Positions 48,283 through 53,248 of a stretch of DNA of 53,248 bases are shown piece by piece; position 1 is the first letter of the stretch; each line of letters begins with the position of its first letter. The DNA lies in the NCBI GenBank assembly GCA_947625905.1, contig CANQQJ010000024.1, positions 1-53,248 on the forward strand. Direction: 5' to 3'. The stretch comes from an uncultured Clostridia bacterium. GTDB lineage: Bacteria; Bacillota; Clostridia; Monoglobales; Monoglobaceae. Both the position numbers and the translations under genes were made by a program. The notes under the pieces are model-generated. The model was not told where the DNA came from. It saw only the letters and a list, made by a program, of their open reading frames with translations, and did no database searches.

Positions 48283-51200
48283 GTCACGCCTCGCAGAGGC
48301 GTGTGAGTTGAAACTCGATAACATGGAATAAAAAAACGAAAAAAATCAAGTCACGCCTCGCAGAGGCGTGTGAGTTGAAACTCCGTTTTCGTGCAATATT
48401 CCCCCTTGACATTCGTCACGCCTCGCAGAGGCGTGTGAGTTGAAACTTTTATTTTATTGTGCTTGCTGGTCGGCTTCCCGTCACGCCTCGCAGAGGCGTG
48501 TGAGTTGAAACTTTCGATGAGTAAAACGATCGGCGGACGCCGTCGTCACGCCTCGCAGAGGCGTGTGAGTTGAAACGTTATTCTTGCCGGTTGTTATTTC
48601 GTTGCGCATGTGTCACGCCTCGCAGAGGCGTGTGAGTTGAAACGCAGATGGGCAGCGAGAAAATCGGACAGGTCATAAGTCACGCCTCGCAGAGGCGTGT
48701 GAGTTGAAACGAATATCTTTTTGCTTCGGATAATCAGTTCCACGTCACGCCTCGCAGAGGCGTGTGAGTTGAAACCCGGTTGGCATTGGAGCGCGCTGCA
48801 TAGTTTGTGTCACGCCTCGCAGAGGCGTGTGAGTTGAAACTGTATATCCAATGTGATCTGAGTATCGGGTTAAATGTCACGCCTCGCAGAGGCGTGTGAG
48901 TTGAAACCCGGATATGGCGGGGCGTTGGTATATACATACTGTCACGCCTCGCAGAGGCGTGTGAGTTGAAACATTGACAGACGCACCTGTCAACGAGGAC
49001 AGCGTGTCACGCCTCGCAGAGGCGTGTGAGTTGAAACTCAGCTGGTCGGAGAAAGGTTTTTTCTTGCTGAAAGTCACGCCTCGCAGAGGCGTGTGAGTTG
49101 AAACTTGCGTTCAAATATGCTTTTGGCCGGTATGCTCCAGTCACGCCTCGCAGAGGCGTGTGAGTTGAAACGAAGTAATATATGTTCTGATCGTCATATA
49201 CCTCAGTCACGCCTCGCAGAGGCGTGTGAGTTGAAACTGAATCGACAGTCGATATGAGGATCGGAGCATATCGTCACGCCTCGCAGAGGCGTGTGAGTTG
49301 AAACTGGCTAATATCTAAATTTTTCCACTTCGCCATTAGGTCACGCCTCGCAGAGGCGTGTGAGTTGAAACTCAATTTCGTTTTTTGCCGAATACGGGCA
49401 TACCCGTCACGCCTCGCAGAGGCGTGTGAGTTGAAACTGAAAAATCCCTTGAGCTGGTAGGCCCAGATAATGTCACGCCTCGCAGAGGCGTGTGAGTTGA
49501 AACTGTCGCATATAGTCAGTCCGCACTTTCGGCAAACGTCACGCCTCGCAGAGGCGTGTGAGTTGAAACTCAGGTCTGACAGCTGTGGCCGTTTATCCGG
49601 TCGTCACGCCTCGCAGAGGCGTGTGAGTTGAAACGAGGATATGGGCGTCGAGCACATAAACGATTTTACAGTCACGCCTCGCAGAGGCGTGTGAGTTGAA
49701 ACGTCGATTTTTGAGAACGGTATGATCGGTACCGTTAGTCACGCCTCGCAGAGGCGTGTGAGTTGAAACAAAACGGTAACGGCGAAACATGGTTATGGGA
49801 TCGGTCACGCCTCGCAGAGGCGTGTGAGTTGAAACAACGATATAGCTGCGTATACCGGACATATGCAAGAGTCACGCCTCGCAGAGGCGTGTGAGTTGAA
49901 ACGGCGCAGAGAAATGGTGTGAGAAAAGAGCCGAGCACGTCACGCCTCGCAGAGGCGTGTGAGTTGAAACGACCGACGTCGAAGGCATTGACAGCAAGCT
50001 TGACCGTCACGCCTCGCAGAGGCGTGTGAGTTGAAACTAATGTGATGCAGAAATATGATTATCTGAAAGCGTCACGCCTCGCAGAGGCGTGTGAGTTGAA
50101 ACCCCGCATTATCACGCGGGTTATTCTCATACGGAATGTCACGCCTCGCAGAGGCGTGTGAGTTGAAACTGAATTGATGGTATGGCATGTTCAGTATTTT
50201 GGGGTCACGCCTCGCAGAGGCGTGTGAGTTGAAACAACTTGCAGTTTTGCAAAAACATCATATTCGCCGGTCACGCCTCGCAGAGGCGTGTGAGTTGAAA
50301 CGAAACGGGTTCCGATTCCCGCACATGATTCCGACGTCACGCCTCGCAGAGGCGTGTGAGTTGAAACTTGTAGAGCAGTTTCATCTCAGGTGGCGCCACA
50401 GTGTCACGCCTCGCAGAGGCGTGTGAGTTGAAACACCGTATTTATCTTCGCGCCAATGGTACTGCTCGTCACGCCTCGCAGAGGCGTGTGAGTTGAAACG
50501 TTGACAGGTGCAGTCTGTCAATGAGCGGCCCGGTCACGCCTCGCAGAGGCGTGTGAGTTGAAACTTTATTTATTCATCTTTCAGTTCATCCAACGCTTGT
50601 CACGCCTCGCAGAGGCGTGTGAGTTGAAACTCGTTATTCGCTATTCCCTGCAACGGGCAGTAGGTCACGCCTCGCAGAGGCGTGTGAGTTGAAACATGAC
50701 ACTAACGGTAATATAAACCGTCAGCCCTAGTCACGCCTCGCAGAGGCGTGTGAGTTGAAACATCAAGCCTATAACGGTGAAATGTCGGTCTAAACCGTCA
50801 CGCCTCGCAGAGGCGTGTGAGTTGAAACGTGAGCGATTTAGTCTGTCTTGTTTCAACTCACGTCACGCCTCGCAGAGGCGTGTGAGTTGAAACTTTTATT
50901 TGTTCTCGCCGAAGATCCCTATACTGTGTCACGCCTCGCAGAGGCGTGTGAGTTGAAACTGCGCCGAGCGCTTTTTTATTTGTTCTCGCCGAAGTCACGC
51001 CTCGCAGAGGCGTGTGAGTTGAAACTCATTCCAACCATACCCTATCGGGAACGGCTTTTGTCACGCCTCGCAGAGGCGTGTGAGTTGAAACCATGTTGTC
51101 GTCAGCGATAACGCCGTAATGCACCGTCACGCCTCGCAGAGGCGTGTGAGTTGAAACGGTCCTGATCGTTCTGCCGTCGTCGAATATCACGTCACGCCTC

Positions 51201-53248
51201 GCAGAGGCGTGTGAGTTGAAACTTTTAATGCTTTCATTTTAATACCTCCAAAAAATGTCACGCCTCGCAGAGGCGTGTGAGTTGAAACTTTGGACGAGGA
51301 GGCCGCCCGTCAGTATCGCAGGTCACGCCTCGCAGAGGCGTGTGAGTTGAAACAAATGAAATCGGTTTTAATAAGTATACGGCCTCAGTCACGCCTCGCA
51401 GAGGCGTGTGAGTTGAAACTTTATATAAACCAAGATAAGGGCGGCTCTTTCATGTCACGCCTCGCAGAGGCGTGTGAGTTGAAACGAAAGCGGAAAGCTG
51501 GTAAGTTATTTTCTTGACGGTCACGCCTCGCAGAGGCGTGTGAGTTGAAACGTTGCTCCGTCGATAATACAATATCATAGCGAGAGTCACGCCTCGCAGA
51601 GGCGTGTGAGTTGAAACTTTGATATACGGCGCCTCGGCCTCATCGGGGACAGTCACGCCTCGCAGAGGCGTGTGAGTTGAAACATTCGCCTTTGTCTGGT
51701 ATATATTGCATCAGGTCGTCACGCCTCGCAGAGGCGTGTGAGTTGAAACTTGGTCCGTCGGCTGTGTCAGCAGTATGTCTTTAGTCACGCCTCGCAGAGG
51801 CGTGTGAGTTGAAACAGTCTTAGAAGCGGCCGCAAGCCTGCCGCCTCAAGTCACGCCTCGCAGAGGCGTGTGAGTTGAAACTATTATATTTAATCATCTT
51901 ACCAACTCCGTAATATGTCACGCCTCGCAGAGGCGTGTGAGTTGAAACTTGCGCGGTGATGCTGGTTCAGGCAGCCGCCGAGGGTCACGCCTCGCAGAGG
52001 CGTGTGAGTTGAAACAATTCCATGTTTGTCTCCTTTCTGGCTGCTTGCCGGTCACGCCTCGCAGAGGCGTGTGAGTTGAAACTATTATATTTAATCATCT
52101 TACCAACTCCGTAATGTCACGCCTCGCAGAGGCGTGTGAGTTGAAACACAGATGTAGGTACTTTTTCACCAAAAAAATTTTGTCACGCCTCGCAGAGGCG
52201 TGTGAGTTGAAACTAAGACTAAGAATATTATATCACAGAATTTTTAAGTCACGCCTCGCAGAGGCGTGTGAGTTGAAACAAATTTTCAGGCATCGGCGCG
52301 CCCGTGATATTAGTGTCACGCCTCGCAGAGGCGTGTGAGTTGAAACATCGCGGTTAAAGATCATTACGGTTATATCGCAAGTCACGCCTCGCAGAGGCGT
52401 GTGAGTTGAAACCAACGGTCTTTTTGCCGCTTGCGATTAACTCGCGTCACGCCTCGCAGAGGCGTGTGAGTTGAAACTAAGACTAAGAATATTATATCAC
52501 AGAATTTTTAAGTCACGCCTCGCAGAGGCGTGTGAGTTGAAACGACAGCAAGCTCGACATTCACGCCCGCCCGAATTTGTCACGCCTCGCAGAGGCGTGT
52601 GAGTTGAAACACGGCGGCAACCACAACCCAAGCAGCCGAGCCCGGTCACGCCTCGCAGAGGCGTGTGAGTTGAAACTATGGTCATTCCATGCGTCTTTGT
52701 TAAGGCATGTGTCACGCCTCGCAGAGGCGTGTGAGTTGAAACTCGCCCTATGCGCAATACTCCGGCAAATTTACCGTCACGCCTCGCAGAGGCGTGTGAG
52801 TTGAAACTATGGCCGATACGGTAAACGTCAAATCTGCGTTGGTCACGCCTCGCAGAGGCGTGTGAGTTGAAACCCTCTTTGGTGATCTTGAGAGACGAAA
52901 CAATAACGTCACGCCTCGCAGAGGCGTGTGAGTTGAAACATGCGTCCGGTTGTGCTGTGATGTAAAATATGGAGTCACGCCTCGCAGAGGCGTGTGAGTT
53001 GAAACTTCGGGCGTCGCGTATGCGCGATCGGTTATATCGGTCACGCCTCGCAGAGGCGTGTGAGTTGAAACGACATCGTTGTTTCCCTCGGCCGCAAGCG
53101 CGCTCGTCACGCCTCGCAGAGGCGTGTGAGTTGAAACGCAAATAAAACGCCTTCTCGGACGCGGACAAGCTGTCACGCCTCGCAGAGGCGTGTGAGTTGA
53201 AACGAACAACATAGGTCGGCGAAAACGTTACGCTCATGTCACGCCTCG
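48283..53248 (+). CRISPR. Type I-C CRISPR array, 75 complete repeats, continuing past the window
   Basis: A 32-base repeat (GTCACGCCTCGCAG then AGGCGTGTGAGTTGAAAC) occurs 75 times in full, counted by eye, plus an 11-base partial copy at 53238-53248. Spacers are 32-36 bases, mostly 33-34. No sequence variant among the repeats was noticed from leader to window edge. Each repeat folds as CACGCCT/AGGCGTG around CGCAG and leaves the 11-base handle TGAGTTGAAAC. Orientation matches the cas genes, with the leader at 48139-48282. Spacer pairs 55/58 and 60/64 are repeats of each other, spacers 40 and 41 overlap, and spacer 39 contains an inverted repeat end. Confidence 0.98.

Noticed and set aside
50302..50335. 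tRNA-like T-arm (GGGTTCCGATTCCCGC) in spacer 31
   Set aside because: The loop does not fit TTCRANY and no other tRNA part is present; it is an ordinary spacer that happens to resemble one.
48734..53237. Many open frames with repeated VSTHTPLRGVT, SRLAEACELK or FNSHASARRD peptides
   Set aside because: These are translations of the CRISPR repeat in different frames, not proteins.

Overview
The window looks like a chromosomal segment of an anaerobic, low-GC-lineage Gram-positive bacterium, most likely an uncultured gut Clostridia. The reasons are strong AGGAG-type ribosome sites, sigma-A promoters with 17-base spacers, S-layer-homology anchoring, ferredoxin-type aldo/keto reductases, a clostridial PstS layout and pectin-degrading enzymes. 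The genus is not determinable from the sequence alone.

Region by region. (1) 1-4750 is an AT-rich accessory island of short single-gene units on the minus strand (NimA-like fragment, methyltransferase, unknown ART-like protein, HAD phosphatase, class I glutamine amidotransferase, GyrI-like protein). Four units share a near-identical promoter cassette. The island also holds a duplicated 128-bp element with a 17-bp inverted repeat, a relaxase stub and an antitoxin remnant, which are scars of mobile DNA. (2) 4844-16780 holds a GNAT / ferredoxin-type aldo-keto reductase / giant GH3 glycosidase operon with a divergent AraC regulator, a Y-family DNA polymerase and a cell-surface protein. (3) 16835-20647 holds manganese catalase, a Fic toxin with its small antitoxin, a GH105 pectin-oligosaccharide hydrolase and an ImmA/ImmR-like pair. 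(4) 20828-26961 is a complete phosphate regulon, pstS-pstC-pstA-pstB-phoU-phoB-phoR. (5) 27024-39785 holds a second ferredoxin-type aldo/keto reductase, a 1934-residue S-layer-anchored pectin methylesterase, an ECF sigma/anti-sigma pair, an orphan solute-binding lipoprotein beside an orphan sensor kinase, and two small membrane proteins. (6) 39887-53248 is a complete type I-C CRISPR-Cas system (cas3-cas5c-cas8c-cas7c-cas4-cas1-cas2), its leader, and an array of 75 full repeats that runs off the window end.

The most interesting signal lies in the gap before cas3. A consensus promoter (40306-40334) drives a short RNA carrying a diverged CRISPR repeat. Its stem has been rewritten but still pairs, and its 11-base handle is conserved except at the last base. 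The 17 bases after the handle match a site in the 5' untranslated region of the cas operon, next to a CTC motif, with mismatches only at guide positions 6 and 12. Those are the positions that type I Cascade flips out of the guide-target duplex. This looks like a Cascade-guided repressor RNA by which the system controls its own expression. It recalls the CreR-type RNAs and mini-arrays known beside other CRISPR systems, here for type I-C.

Other points of interest are a GH3 enzyme ending in a rhodanese domain, an array spacer that contains an inverted copy of the repeat end, overlapping and re-acquired spacers, and the repeated promoter cassette in the island. All calls come from reading the sequence; no database search was possible.
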